DNA of 12,996 nucleotides from Candidatus Heimdallarchaeota archaeon (GTDB taxonomy: Archaea; Asgardarchaeota; Heimdallarchaeia; Heimdallarchaeales; Heimdallarchaeaceae). This document shows positions 6,576 to 12,996 of the stretch, piece after piece; the first letter of the stretch is position 1, and every line of letters begins with the position of its first letter. Location: positions 1 through 12,996 of the forward strand of contig JAGLOH010000029.1 of NCBI GenBank assembly GCA_023139025.1, given 5' to 3'. The position numbers and the translations under genes were made by a program. The notes under the pieces are model-generated. The model did no database searches, was not told the DNA's origin, and saw only the letters and a program-made list of their open reading frames with translations.

Positions 6576-8219
6576 TTATCTTAATTTTCTTTTCTTTCTA
6601 AATCTTACAATAGCAACAGAGGATATTATGATAATAAAACCACCACCAATAGAAGCTGCATAGTAAATTATCTCATTATTCACATTATCGAATTTTACTA
6701 GGATTGATGTTTGATTGTTTAAACCAGCCTTATCTACTGCAACAGCTGTTATGTTGTGCATTCCTTCTGCATAGAGACTTGTATTGCATTCAAACCGAAG
6801 TTCAGGATATGGATAGTAATCTTGCATAACTAAACTTTCTACTAGCAATCCATCAATGTAGAGTTCAATTTTTTCCAATTCTTGATTATCATCACCTTTT
6901 GCCACTATTTCTACTATATCAGAGAGTGCATCGTCTGAATTTGGTTTTAGTATAACAATTGATGGAGCTTCTATATCTGGAGGAGCTTCACCATCTGCAT
7001 TAAATGAAAGAGAGGTTGATACAATGTCTGAAGCTAATCCATCAGCATCATATGCCAAAATATTAACCATAAATGAATCACCAAGAGCAAGACCATCGAA
7101 CGCTACATCTCCTGAATAAATTCCGTTCATTAAAGGATCTTCTAATTCAATCATTTTTATTGCAGCATCATTAATTTGGTACATATATCCATCCAGTGGA
7201 TCATTGGGTTCCCAGCCTGAAGGTACAAATCTTGCATAAACTTTACTTATTCCCGTAGAACTTCCAACTTCTACTTCAATATTTGCTACACTTGTAAAAA
7301 GATCCCAGATCTCATAAATAGGTAAAGGAACCATTTCGATTTGTATTTTAGGAAAACATACTATTGGTTTAGCCCATATCTTCACGTTTAATGCATCATT
7401 TCCATCTCCACCCACAGGTAAATAGCCATTTGGAGCTACAGTGTGCCCTTGACTATCATGATTGTCATCTATCTGTGGTGCTTGGTGGCTACCAAGACTT
7501 CTTACGTGAATCACAGCTTTTTCAAACGCATTCCCGATTGTTAAACAAGAAGATATTGATGACCAAAAAGATTCTGAAAAAGCTCCATTTGTTCTATCAG
7601 CGTTGAAAGCTGCACCAGCTAGTGTATGGGCTGATGTTACTATTATTCTATTATCTTTACTGTTTGGGTAAATAAATGAACCAGAATGGCATCCCTCAAT
7701 TATAAGAATGATTCTTTTACATCCTGTAGTAATTTCAAAATTACGCAGATATGAATTCAGATCAGTATCCCATAAAGCATCACCAACCATCACTGCAAGT
7801 GCATCATAATCACCATGAGAAAAGAGGGCTATCCCTAAACTCTGGCTTGAATTTACATGCTGTGGTGCCCATTGTTCAATTGCCCATTTTAGATTAATTT
7901 TTGTTGAAGAAGTATTTACATAAGGTTGGCTTGGTCCAACTTCAGGACCCATATAGTAGATCTGCTCTGAAGTAAACCCATTACCTCTCAGAATTTCGTA
8001 AGTTATATTAACTGCACTTTGGATAGAATCCATATCTTTATGATCCCACGTATCTCCTGCAAGAAGAATCCAAGCACTTTGAACTTCACTACTTGTAGGA
8101 ATTTCCTTTATACATGAGGAACTATCGTCAGAACGTACATTTGATTGTAGACATGCTACAGAAAGAAAAGTGGTTAATAACAAAACTACTGGTATTAGCT
8201 TTTTAGAGATGTTTTTCAT
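6576..8219 (-). CDS. Secreted, C-terminally anchored C13 (legumain-like) cysteine peptidase with Ig-like domain
   Basis: The 547-residue product opens with a signal peptide: KK at 6-7, hydrophobic core 8-20, and probable cleavage after SVA at 20-22. A caspase-fold peptidase domain follows at about 47-245. It begins AWILLAGDTWDH (49-60) and has a catalytic His at H135 in LFSHGD and Cys at C177 in IIEGCHSGSF. The helix-strand SAHTLAGAAF then resembles the legumain/PIG-K family C13. After a middle beta-rich region (about 280-405) comes an Ig-like domain, 416-511, starting APSIVILKPNSDDALSD. A membrane helix (about 518-539) with a basic tail RFRKKRKLR ends the protein. The likely layout is an outside peptidase held on the cell surface. 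Possible roles are peptide scavenging or protein processing at Asn/Asp; substrate preference is not visible. A TATA-like stretch lies near 8251-8265 on the minus strand, and no strong ribosome site is seen. Confidence 0.78.
   Translation of the reverse strand: MKNISKKLIPVVLLLTTFLSVACLQSNVRSDDSSSCIKEIPTSSEVQSAWILLAGDTWDHKDMDSIQSAVNITYEILRGNGFTSEQIYYMGPEVGPSQPYVNTSSTKINLKWAIEQWAPQHVNSSQSLGIALFSHGDYDALAVMVGDALWDTDLNSYLRNFEITTGCKRIILIIEGCHSGSFIYPNSKDNRIIVTSAHTLAGAAFNADRTNGAFSESFWSSISSCLTIGNAFEKAVIHVRSLGSHQAPQIDDNHDSQGHTVAPNGYLPVGGDGNDALNVKIWAKPIVCFPKIQIEMVPLPIYEIWDLFTSVANIEVEVGSSTGISKVYARFVPSGWEPNDPLDGYMYQINDAAIKMIELEDPLMNGIYSGDVAFDGLALGDSFMVNILAYDADGLASDIVSTSLSFNADGEAPPDIEAPSIVILKPNSDDALSDIVEIVAKGDDNQELEKIELYIDGLLVESLVMQDYYPYPELRFECNTSLYAEGMHNITAVAVDKAGLNNQTSILVKFDNVNNEIIYYAASIGGGFIIIISSVAIVRFRKKRKLR
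6585..6599 (+). terminator. Candidate U-tract for the ureohydrolase gene, inside the peptidase gene
   Basis: Just past the ureohydrolase stop, the plus strand has three T-rich runs separated by single C (TTTTCTTTTCTTTCT). The same bases on the minus strand encode the basic tail of the peptidase. Confidence 0.4.
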
Positions 8220-8250
8220 AATGTCCTATTCTATTTCACTCCACTTACAT

Positions 8251-8265
8251 CTAATAAATATATCT
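8251..8265 (-). promoter_or_regulatory. TATA-like box for the peptidase gene
   Basis: The minus strand reads AGATATATTTATTAG. Centred near 8258, it predicts a start near 8232 and a leader of about 12 nt. The 159-bp divergent spacer 8220-8378 holds this and the box for the beta-lactamase-family gene. Confidence 0.4.
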
Positions 8266-8348
8266 GGAAGACTTTAAAAAAGAAGTTCCATAAGAATGAA
8301 GGATAATATTCCGCTATACAAGAAAGTGAAATAGATTTGAATGGTAAT

Positions 8349-8359
8349 AGTTTTTAATG
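8349..8359 (+). promoter_or_regulatory. TATA-like box for the beta-lactamase-family gene, leaderless spacing
   Basis: AGTTTTTAATG is centred about 25 bases before the ATG at 8379, and no ribosome site lies between. This suggests a leaderless message. Confidence 0.4.
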
Positions 8360-8378
8360 CTTACCTTGTCTTCAAGTT

Positions 8379-9740
8379 ATGTCTAATAAAGAGATGATTA
8401 AGCAAACATTACATCTCATCGATAATTGGCTTGATTATCAAGTATATATCAAAGAGATACCAGGAATAGCAGTAGGTGTTTTTTTAGAAGATGAAATTAT
8501 TTTCAAGAAAGAATATGGATATGCAAATTTGGAAGAAAAAATTAAACTAACTGATCAACATTTATTCCGTATTGCTTCTCATTCAAAATTATTTACTGCT
8601 ACAGCAATAATGAAACTCTATCATGAAGACAAACTTTCCTTAGATGATAAGGTTTCGAAATTCTTAACTTGGTTTACTTCTGAAACAGATGAAAATCTAC
8701 AACAAATCCGTGTTAGACATTTGCTCACTCACTCCAGTGGGATGACTCGTGATGGCCTAACTGCCCATTGGTCTAATTATGAATTTCCTTCAATAGAAAA
8801 GATAAAATCACAAGTGAAAAAGGGTATAAGTTTCTTTGAGACAAGTGAAATATTGAAGTATTCAAATTTTGGTTATACTCTTTTAGGTCAAATTATAGAA
8901 GCTGTATCTGGTCAAAGCTATCCAGATTATATTCAAAAGGAGATTCTTGAACCACTTGATATGCATAATACTATTATCGACGTTGATGAAACTAATCTTT
9001 CTAGACATGCTACAGGGTACAAAATAAAATATCCAAAACAAGAACGAGAAAAACTTAATCACGTTCCTGCAAGAATCATGCATTCAGCAACTGGTTTGAG
9101 TAGCACTGTTGAAGATCTAATTAAATTCTATCAAGCTCACATATTAGGAAATAATACTCTATTCCCAGACTATGTCAAACGTGAGATGCAGCGAATTCAG
9201 TTCAAGGCAGAAAAAGCAGATTGGGGATTAGGTTTTAGTATCACAAGTCTTCCAGATATTAAGATAGTTGGACATGGGGGTGGTTATCCTGGATTTATTA
9301 CAAAATCAGGACTCATTCAAGCTAAGAAATTGATTGTTGTAGTTCTTACAAACGCTGTCAACGGTCCCGCATTAACTCTATTTCTAGGTATAAACAAAAT
9401 GCTAGCTCATTTAGCAAAAGAGAAAGTGAAATTTAAGCAAAAACCTGAAGAAACTATTCCTGACTTTAAAGAAATAATTGGTTTTTATGTTTCAGATTGG
9501 GGAACATCATTATTCAGTCAAATCGGTCCAAAACTTGTAGTTATTGGTCCTGGTGATGATAATCCTGCGGAATTTATGCAAATTTATAAACATGATAAGG
9601 ATTACAAATTCATTGCTCCGAAAGATTTACCTTTTGCATCTCCGGGTCAGCCTATCGAGTTTATTGATGGACCTGATGGAGAGAAAATTTTTGTTGATAG
9701 TCACAAAGGTAAAGCAAAAAGATTCAAGTATGAATACTAG
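8379..9740 (+). CDS. Beta-lactamase-family serine hydrolase (class C / esterase-like)
   Basis: The 453-residue product has the three motifs of the class C beta-lactamase/penicillin-binding-protein fold. They are SxxK at S67-K70 in RIASHSKLFTA, YxN at Y161-N163 in KYSNFGYTLLG, and HGG at H299-G301 in GHGGGYPGF, replacing the KTG triad as in many esterase-like members. RVRHLLTHSSGM (111-122) is also typical. A C-terminal domain of about 100 residues (from roughly 355) looks beta-rich and is of unknown type, perhaps lipocalin-like. There is no signal peptide or membrane segment, so it is probably cytosolic. That makes a role against antibiotics unlikely; archaeal relatives tend to be esterases or D-amino-acid peptidases. 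It diverges from the peptidase gene and ends 25 bp from the stop of the phenol-lyase gene. Confidence 0.88.
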   Translation: MSNKEMIKQTLHLIDNWLDYQVYIKEIPGIAVGVFLEDEIIFKKEYGYANLEEKIKLTDQHLFRIASHSKLFTATAIMKLYHEDKLSLDDKVSKFLTWFTSETDENLQQIRVRHLLTHSSGMTRDGLTAHWSNYEFPSIEKIKSQVKKGISFFETSEILKYSNFGYTLLGQIIEAVSGQSYPDYIQKEILEPLDMHNTIIDVDETNLSRHATGYKIKYPKQEREKLNHVPARIMHSATGLSSTVEDLIKFYQAHILGNNTLFPDYVKREMQRIQFKAEKADWGLGFSITSLPDIKIVGHGGGYPGFITKSGLIQAKKLIVVVLTNAVNGPALTLFLGINKMLAHLAKEKVKFKQKPEETIPDFKEIIGFYVSDWGTSLFSQIGPKLVVIGPGDDNPAEFMQIYKHDKDYKFIAPKDLPFASPGQPIEFIDGPDGEKIFVDSHKGKAKRFKYEY

Positions 9741-9765
9741 ATTCAATTAAAATTAGAGTAGATGA

Positions 9766-11142
9766 TTAAAGAGTCATTTGCTCGAATTTTGATTGGAAGA
9801 ATCTGAGGTATTTGGGTTCATAAACCATCTTTAATCCAGGAACTGATTCTCTTTTCTCATACAGGTTAATTATAGAATTAGCAGTATATTCCATATGAGT
9901 ATTTGTATAAACCCTTCTTGGAATTGTAAGTCGAACTAGTTCTAGAGGCGGAAATATGTTTTCACCAGTTTCTTTGTCTCTTCCTTTTGAAACAGCACCT
10001 CTTTCCATGCTTCTTACTGCTGAATCTTCATAAATAGCACCAGTTAAAGTCTGAGCAGGCCATTGTTCTCGTTCAAGGTGGGGAAGGAATTTTAGAGCAT
10101 CAAGAAACACTGCATGGCCGCCAATGGGTTTAACAACTGGAACATTAGCTTTCATTAGTAGTTCCCCTAAATACCGAACTTGATTTATTCGATACTTCAA
10201 GTATTCATACTGAGCTCCTTCTCGTAAACCTCTAGCAACAGCTTCCATATCGCGACCTGCCATTCCGCCATAAGTGTGAAGCCCTTCATAAATTACAACC
10301 ATATTTCGAGTTCCTTCAAATATTTCTTTATCATGAGTAGCTAAGAAACCACCTATGTTAACTAAACAATCTTTTTTCGAGCTATGGATACAACCATCTG
10401 CATAACTCATCATTTCTTTTAGTATGTCAATTATCGGTGTATTTTCGTAACCTTTTTCTCTTTCGCGTATAAAGTAAGCATTTTCGCTTGAACGAGTAGC
10501 ATCATAAATAATCTTGAGATTATACCCATTACAGAATTCTCTTAGTTTGCGTAGATTTTCCATAGAAACAGGTTGTCCTCCAGCCATATTGACATTCATT
10601 TCCACACTAACACAAGCAATTTTTTCAGGTCCATAGTCATCGACATATTCCTGTAATTTATTTAAATCCATATTACCTTTGAAGGGATGTAGATTTTCTG
10701 GATCATGACCTTCATCAATAATAGCATCTACCATTTTCCCTCCTGGAATCTCTACATGTAATTTTGAAGTTGTGAAATACATGTTTCTTGGAACTATTTG
10801 ACCAGGTTTCACAAGATGTTGATACATTAAATGCTCAGCTCCTCTTCCTTGGTGAGTTGGAACTACATATTTGAATCCCAGAACATCTTCTATTGCTTGT
10901 TCAAGATGATAATAATTCTTGCTACCTGCATAAGCTTCGTCTCCTATCATCATTCCTGCCCACTGATTATCAGACATAGCAGAAGTTCCTGAATCTGTTA
11001 ACAAATCTATAAAGACATCTTCAGATAATAATAAAAAAGTGTTAAATCCAGCTTCTCTTATTGCTTCCTTTCTCCTTTCTTCTGAAGGGATTTTAACAGG
11101 TTCAACAACTTTGATTTTGAATGGCTCGACTGGGGGTTTCAT
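9766..11142 (-). CDS. tpl: Tyrosine phenol-lyase (PLP-dependent beta-eliminating lyase)
   Basis: This enzyme splits L-tyrosine into phenol, pyruvate and ammonia. I recognise the tryptophanase/tyrosine phenol-lyase family from LLTDSGT, GDEAYAGS, PTHQGRGAE and AGGQPVS. Further on are YDATR (PLP-ring Asp214, R217), SSKKDCLV (Schiff-base K257) and VRLTIPRR (R404). The residues that separate phenol-lyase from tryptophanase are of phenol-lyase type: T124 in MYFTT, R381 in SMERG, and F448 in LRFF, where tryptophanase has His. Numbering matches Citrobacter freundii TPL as I recall it, with no net gap, when the ATG at 11142 is used. That start gives 458 residues and follows a GATGAT ribosome-like site. 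An ATG four codons upstream (11154) is the alternative. Leu288 replaces the active-site Met288. It diverges from the GcvT-like gene. Functional assignment is strong for a sequence-only call. Confidence 0.9.
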   Translation of the reverse strand: MKPPVEPFKIKVVEPVKIPSEERRKEAIREAGFNTFLLLSEDVFIDLLTDSGTSAMSDNQWAGMMIGDEAYAGSKNYYHLEQAIEDVLGFKYVVPTHQGRGAEHLMYQHLVKPGQIVPRNMYFTTSKLHVEIPGGKMVDAIIDEGHDPENLHPFKGNMDLNKLQEYVDDYGPEKIACVSVEMNVNMAGGQPVSMENLRKLREFCNGYNLKIIYDATRSSENAYFIREREKGYENTPIIDILKEMMSYADGCIHSSKKDCLVNIGGFLATHDKEIFEGTRNMVVIYEGLHTYGGMAGRDMEAVARGLREGAQYEYLKYRINQVRYLGELLMKANVPVVKPIGGHAVFLDALKFLPHLEREQWPAQTLTGAIYEDSAVRSMERGAVSKGRDKETGENIFPPLELVRLTIPRRVYTNTHMEYTANSIINLYEKRESVPGLKMVYEPKYLRFFQSKFEQMTL

Positions 11143-11184
11143 AATTTCAATCATCTAGATTTACATTGAAAAAGATTTCTGCGA

Positions 11185-11196
11185 GATTTTTAAGTA
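11185..11196 (-). promoter_or_regulatory. TATA-like box for tyrosine phenol-lyase
   Basis: The minus strand reads TACTTAAAAATC. Centred near 11190, it predicts a start near 11164, 22 nt before the favoured ATG at 11142 and about 10 nt before the upstream ATG. Confidence 0.4.
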
Positions 11197-11300
11197 GAAA
11201 TTGCATTACTTGTAGGTTACCTTGAAGAACAATATATCTACAATGGATAACATTTTTATCTGTAAAGTAAAATTCGAATCCAGATAATCAAAATAGATTA

Positions 11301-11306
11301 GAAGGT
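11301..11306 (+). promoter_or_regulatory. Weak ribosome binding site of the GcvT-like gene
   Basis: GAAGGT lies seven bases before the ATG at 11314. It is a partial match only. AT-rich candidates for a promoter lie near 11230-11240 and 11252-11260, and I cannot choose between them. Confidence 0.35.
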
Positions 11307-11313
11307 TATAATT

Positions 11314-12468
11314 ATGGGATTGATAAAAACTCCAATGTGGAAAGTCCATGAAGATGCCGGAGCTAAGATGACTGATTTTGCAGGGTACTATCTTCCAGTT
11401 TCTTATACCGGAATTGACTTGGAAATCATGGCAACCAGAGAAAATGTTTCAATAGTAGAAGTTACAGACATGGGACGTTACTCTCTCAAAGGCAAGTATG
11501 CTTCTAAGCTTCTGGAACTACTCACACCCCGACTTATTGCAAAGATGAATGATATGAAATGCGGTTACACCTATTATCTTAATGAAAATGGTGGTTATCG
11601 CGATGATACAATCATCGGTAAGAAGAGCGAAACAGATTTCTTTAACGTCTGTAATGCTGGTGATCAAACAACAAAGGTTTTAGCTTGGATAGGGCAGTTT
11701 GTAAAAATCTTTGAAGAGTTCACAGGAGAACCTCTTGAATTCAAAGATTGGACAGAAGAAACAACTATGTTTGCAGTTCAAGGTCCAAATTATAAGGTAA
11801 TTTTGGACAACTTAGGAGTCTCAGACACAGGTAGATGGGAAATGGTAGAAGCTGAGGTAGAAGGATGTAAATGTCTATTCACTGGTACTGGTTATACTGG
11901 TGAGAATGGATTCGAAGTAGTTATTTTTGATTCTGATTTACAAGATCCTTCAAAAGGTATCAAGGTTTGGAATGCTATTTTAGAAGCAGGTAAAGACGTA
12001 AGTATTGTTCTTTGCGGTCTAGGTGCTCGAGATGCTCTTAGAATTGAAGCCGGATTACCGCTTTATGGTGAAGATATCCATGAAGAAGTTAACCCAATTG
12101 AAACCGGTTATGATTTTTCCATCTTTTGTAAGCATGATAAAGAACCATTTTACTTTGGTAAAGAAGCTATTCTAAAAGCCAAGAATGAAGGTGTAAAAAT
12201 CAAGCACGTGGGTATCAAATTGCTTGAAAAAGGTATCCCAAGAGCTGGTTATGAAATCCTTAACATGGCTGGTGAAAAAATAGGTTCCATGGTAAATGGC
12301 ATCAGATCTCCTATTATTGGAGCTGGTATTGGAATGGCTTTTGTTCCTATTGAATACGCAGAACATGGTAAAGAAGTTCTAGTTCAAATCCGAAAGAATC
12401 AAGTAAAAGCTATGGTTCATAAACTTCCATTCTATGACCCAAAAGTTTGGGGCTGGAAAAGAGAATAA
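11314..12468 (+). CDS. gcvT: GcvT-like aminomethyltransferase (glycine cleavage T protein family)
   Basis: The 384-residue product resembles archaeal T proteins, which move the methylene group from the lipoyl H protein to a folate-type carrier and release ammonia. Landmarks in order are GAKMTDFAGYYLPVSY (16-31), GGYRDD with D97/D98 at the catalytic Asp position, N114 in VCNAGD, and MFAVQGPN. Then come GTGYTGENGFEV (191-202, with Y194 and E201), GLGARDALRIEAGLPLYG (235-252, with R239) and the closing LPFYDPK. The usual DVSHMG motif is changed to EVTDMG (49-54), so Asp is Glu and His is Asp. This hints at a paralogue with altered carrier or substrate. No gcvH, gcvP or lipoate gene is nearby. 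It diverges from the phenol-lyase gene and converges with the GTPase gene. Confidence 0.85.
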   Translation: MGLIKTPMWKVHEDAGAKMTDFAGYYLPVSYTGIDLEIMATRENVSIVEVTDMGRYSLKGKYASKLLELLTPRLIAKMNDMKCGYTYYLNENGGYRDDTIIGKKSETDFFNVCNAGDQTTKVLAWIGQFVKIFEEFTGEPLEFKDWTEETTMFAVQGPNYKVILDNLGVSDTGRWEMVEAEVEGCKCLFTGTGYTGENGFEVVIFDSDLQDPSKGIKVWNAILEAGKDVSIVLCGLGARDALRIEAGLPLYGEDIHEEVNPIETGYDFSIFCKHDKEPFYFGKEAILKAKNEGVKIKHVGIKLLEKGIPRAGYEILNMAGEKIGSMVNGIRSPIIGAGIGMAFVPIEYAEHGKEVLVQIRKNQVKAMVHKLPFYDPKVWGWKRE

Positions 12469-12470
12469 TA

Positions 12471-12492
12471 GTTTTCTTTCTTTTTCTTTTTT
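12471..12492 (+). terminator. U-tract terminator after the GcvT-like gene
   Basis: Three bases past the stop, a pyrimidine tract contains runs of four, three, five and six T separated by single C. It fills the 26-bp gap before the convergent GTPase stop. Confidence 0.5.
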
Positions 12493-12494
12493 AC

Positions 12495-12996
12495 TTACTC
12501 TTCACTTTTCTTTTCTTGTTTAAGGCGCAGATATTCATCAGGATCTTCCCAAACAGGTATCTTAGCTTTATTATTATACTCTGTAAGAAAAACTCGAGCA
12601 GCTGTTTCTATGTCTAAGACTCCACCTTTTTTCCTCTTATGTCTTATTTCAGCAAATTTCTCTAAAAACTCAGGAGGAGATTCGTATTCTATTTCATAGG
12701 TTTTTTTAATTGCATTAGGATTAATTTTATCAATACTTTGTACTAATGACCATGCACCTTTGACAGGATCTGAGAGTTTTTCTGGTTTAGCAATACCAAG
12801 AAGTATCTGATCAGCCATTGATAATCTCTTTGAAATCACTCCAGGTGTGTCATAAATCTTTAATCTTGTAGTTATTCTAAGAGCTTGCAACGCTTTAGTG
12901 AACCCTGGGATAGGGGCTACTGGAGCACTTGATCTCCCCTTTAAAATATTGATTAGTGAGCTTTTTCCAGTGTTTGGGAGACCTATAAAACAAGCA
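12495..12996 (-). CDS. Circularly permuted GTPase, YlqF/RbgA-like archaeal type (5' end missing)
   Basis: The open frame continues through the right window edge, and 166 C-terminal residues are visible. The TTG at 12888-12890 is an internal leucine codon and not a start. Reading inward from the edge, the GTP-binding motifs are G1 (GLPNTGKSS), a G2-like Thr in PGFTK, and G3 (DTPGV). In this family the G4/G5 motifs come before G1, so they should lie beyond the window. The C-terminal segment with HKRKKGGVLDIETAARVFL and PWEDP matches archaeal members of COG1161. Relatives act in large-subunit ribosome assembly, so the role is probably ribosome biogenesis. It converges with the GcvT-like gene, with stops 26 bp apart. 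Family is firm; exact role is inferred. Confidence 0.85.
   Translation of the reverse strand, partial: ACFIGLPNTGKSSLINILKGRSSAPVAPIPGFTKALQALRITTRLKIYDTPGVISKRLSMADQILLGIAKPEKLSDPVKGAWSLVQSIDKINPNAIKKTYEIEYESPPEFLEKFAEIRHKRKKGGVLDIETAARVFLTEYNNKAKIPVWEDPDEYLRLKQEKKSEE

Noticed and set aside
6576..8219. Lipoprotein anchoring of the peptidase through C23
   Set aside because: The residue three before the Cys is Ser and not Leu/Val/Ile, and a C-terminal membrane helix already provides an anchor; cleavage after SVA is more likely.
8379..9740. Antibiotic resistance role for the beta-lactamase-family protein
   Set aside because: No signal peptide, an HGG motif in place of KTG, an extra C-terminal domain and a probable archaeal host all argue against it.
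9766..11142. Tryptophanase (tnaA) as the identity of the PLP lyase
   Set aside because: Arg at 381, Thr at 124 and Phe at 448 are phenol-lyase residues; tryptophanase has Ile/Val, Asp-type and His there. Overall wording is also closer to phenol-lyase.
12888..12890. TTG as the start of the GTPase gene
   Set aside because: The frame stays open to the window edge and encodes the G1 motif upstream, so this is an internal leucine codon.

Overview
The window most likely comes from an archaeon, and an Asgard-type (Heimdallarchaeia-like) heterotroph is my best guess. The archaeal signs are a double-thioredoxin protein disulfide oxidoreductase with two CxxC sites, a free-standing beta subunit of ADP-forming acetyl-CoA synthetase, an archaeal-type GcvT, and an archaeal-type circularly permuted GTPase. 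The start sites agree: several genes have a GGTGA or GTGAT ribosome site 3-7 nt before ATG. Others have no such site but carry a TATA-like box about 26 nt before ATG, as in leaderless archaeal mRNAs. The DNA is AT-rich throughout. The domain call is fairly safe; the phylum is inference.

Layout. 1-76 is the acidic C-terminal tail of a + strand gene. 109-1887 (minus) holds three genes read leftward: acdB-like, a small parvulin, then the disulfide oxidoreductase, which seems to have its own promoter and a palindromic operator candidate. 1888-2071 is a divergent promoter region. 2072-6573 (plus) holds urocanase, a CoA-disulfide-reductase-like flavoprotein and an agmatinase/guanidino-acid hydrolase, each with its own spacer. 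6576-8219 (minus) is a secreted, membrane-anchored C13 (legumain-like) peptidase whose stop lies 2 nt from the hydrolase stop. 8379-9740 (plus) is a serine beta-lactamase-family hydrolase. 9766-11142 (minus) is a tyrosine phenol-lyase. 11314-12468 (plus) is a GcvT-like aminomethyltransferase. 12495-12996 (minus) is the C-terminal part of a GTPase that runs off the window. No gene-free stretch exceeds 300 bases, and I saw no rRNA, tRNA, CRISPR array or insertion sequence.

Function. The common theme is protein and amino-acid catabolism: an extracellular protease, histidine breakdown (urocanase), tyrosine breakdown (phenol-lyase), a guanidino-compound hydrolase, a glycine-cleavage-type one-carbon enzyme, and an ATP-yielding acyl-CoA synthetase subunit. 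Thiol redox proteins (disulfide oxidoreductase, CoA-disulfide-reductase-like enzyme) accompany them. The genes are mostly single transcription units on alternating strands, so this is a functional neighbourhood and not one operon. I do not see a clearly new multi-gene system. The items most worth checking are the archaeal tyrosine phenol-lyase, the anchored C13 peptidase, the altered GcvT motif and the palindrome at the oxidoreductase promoter.
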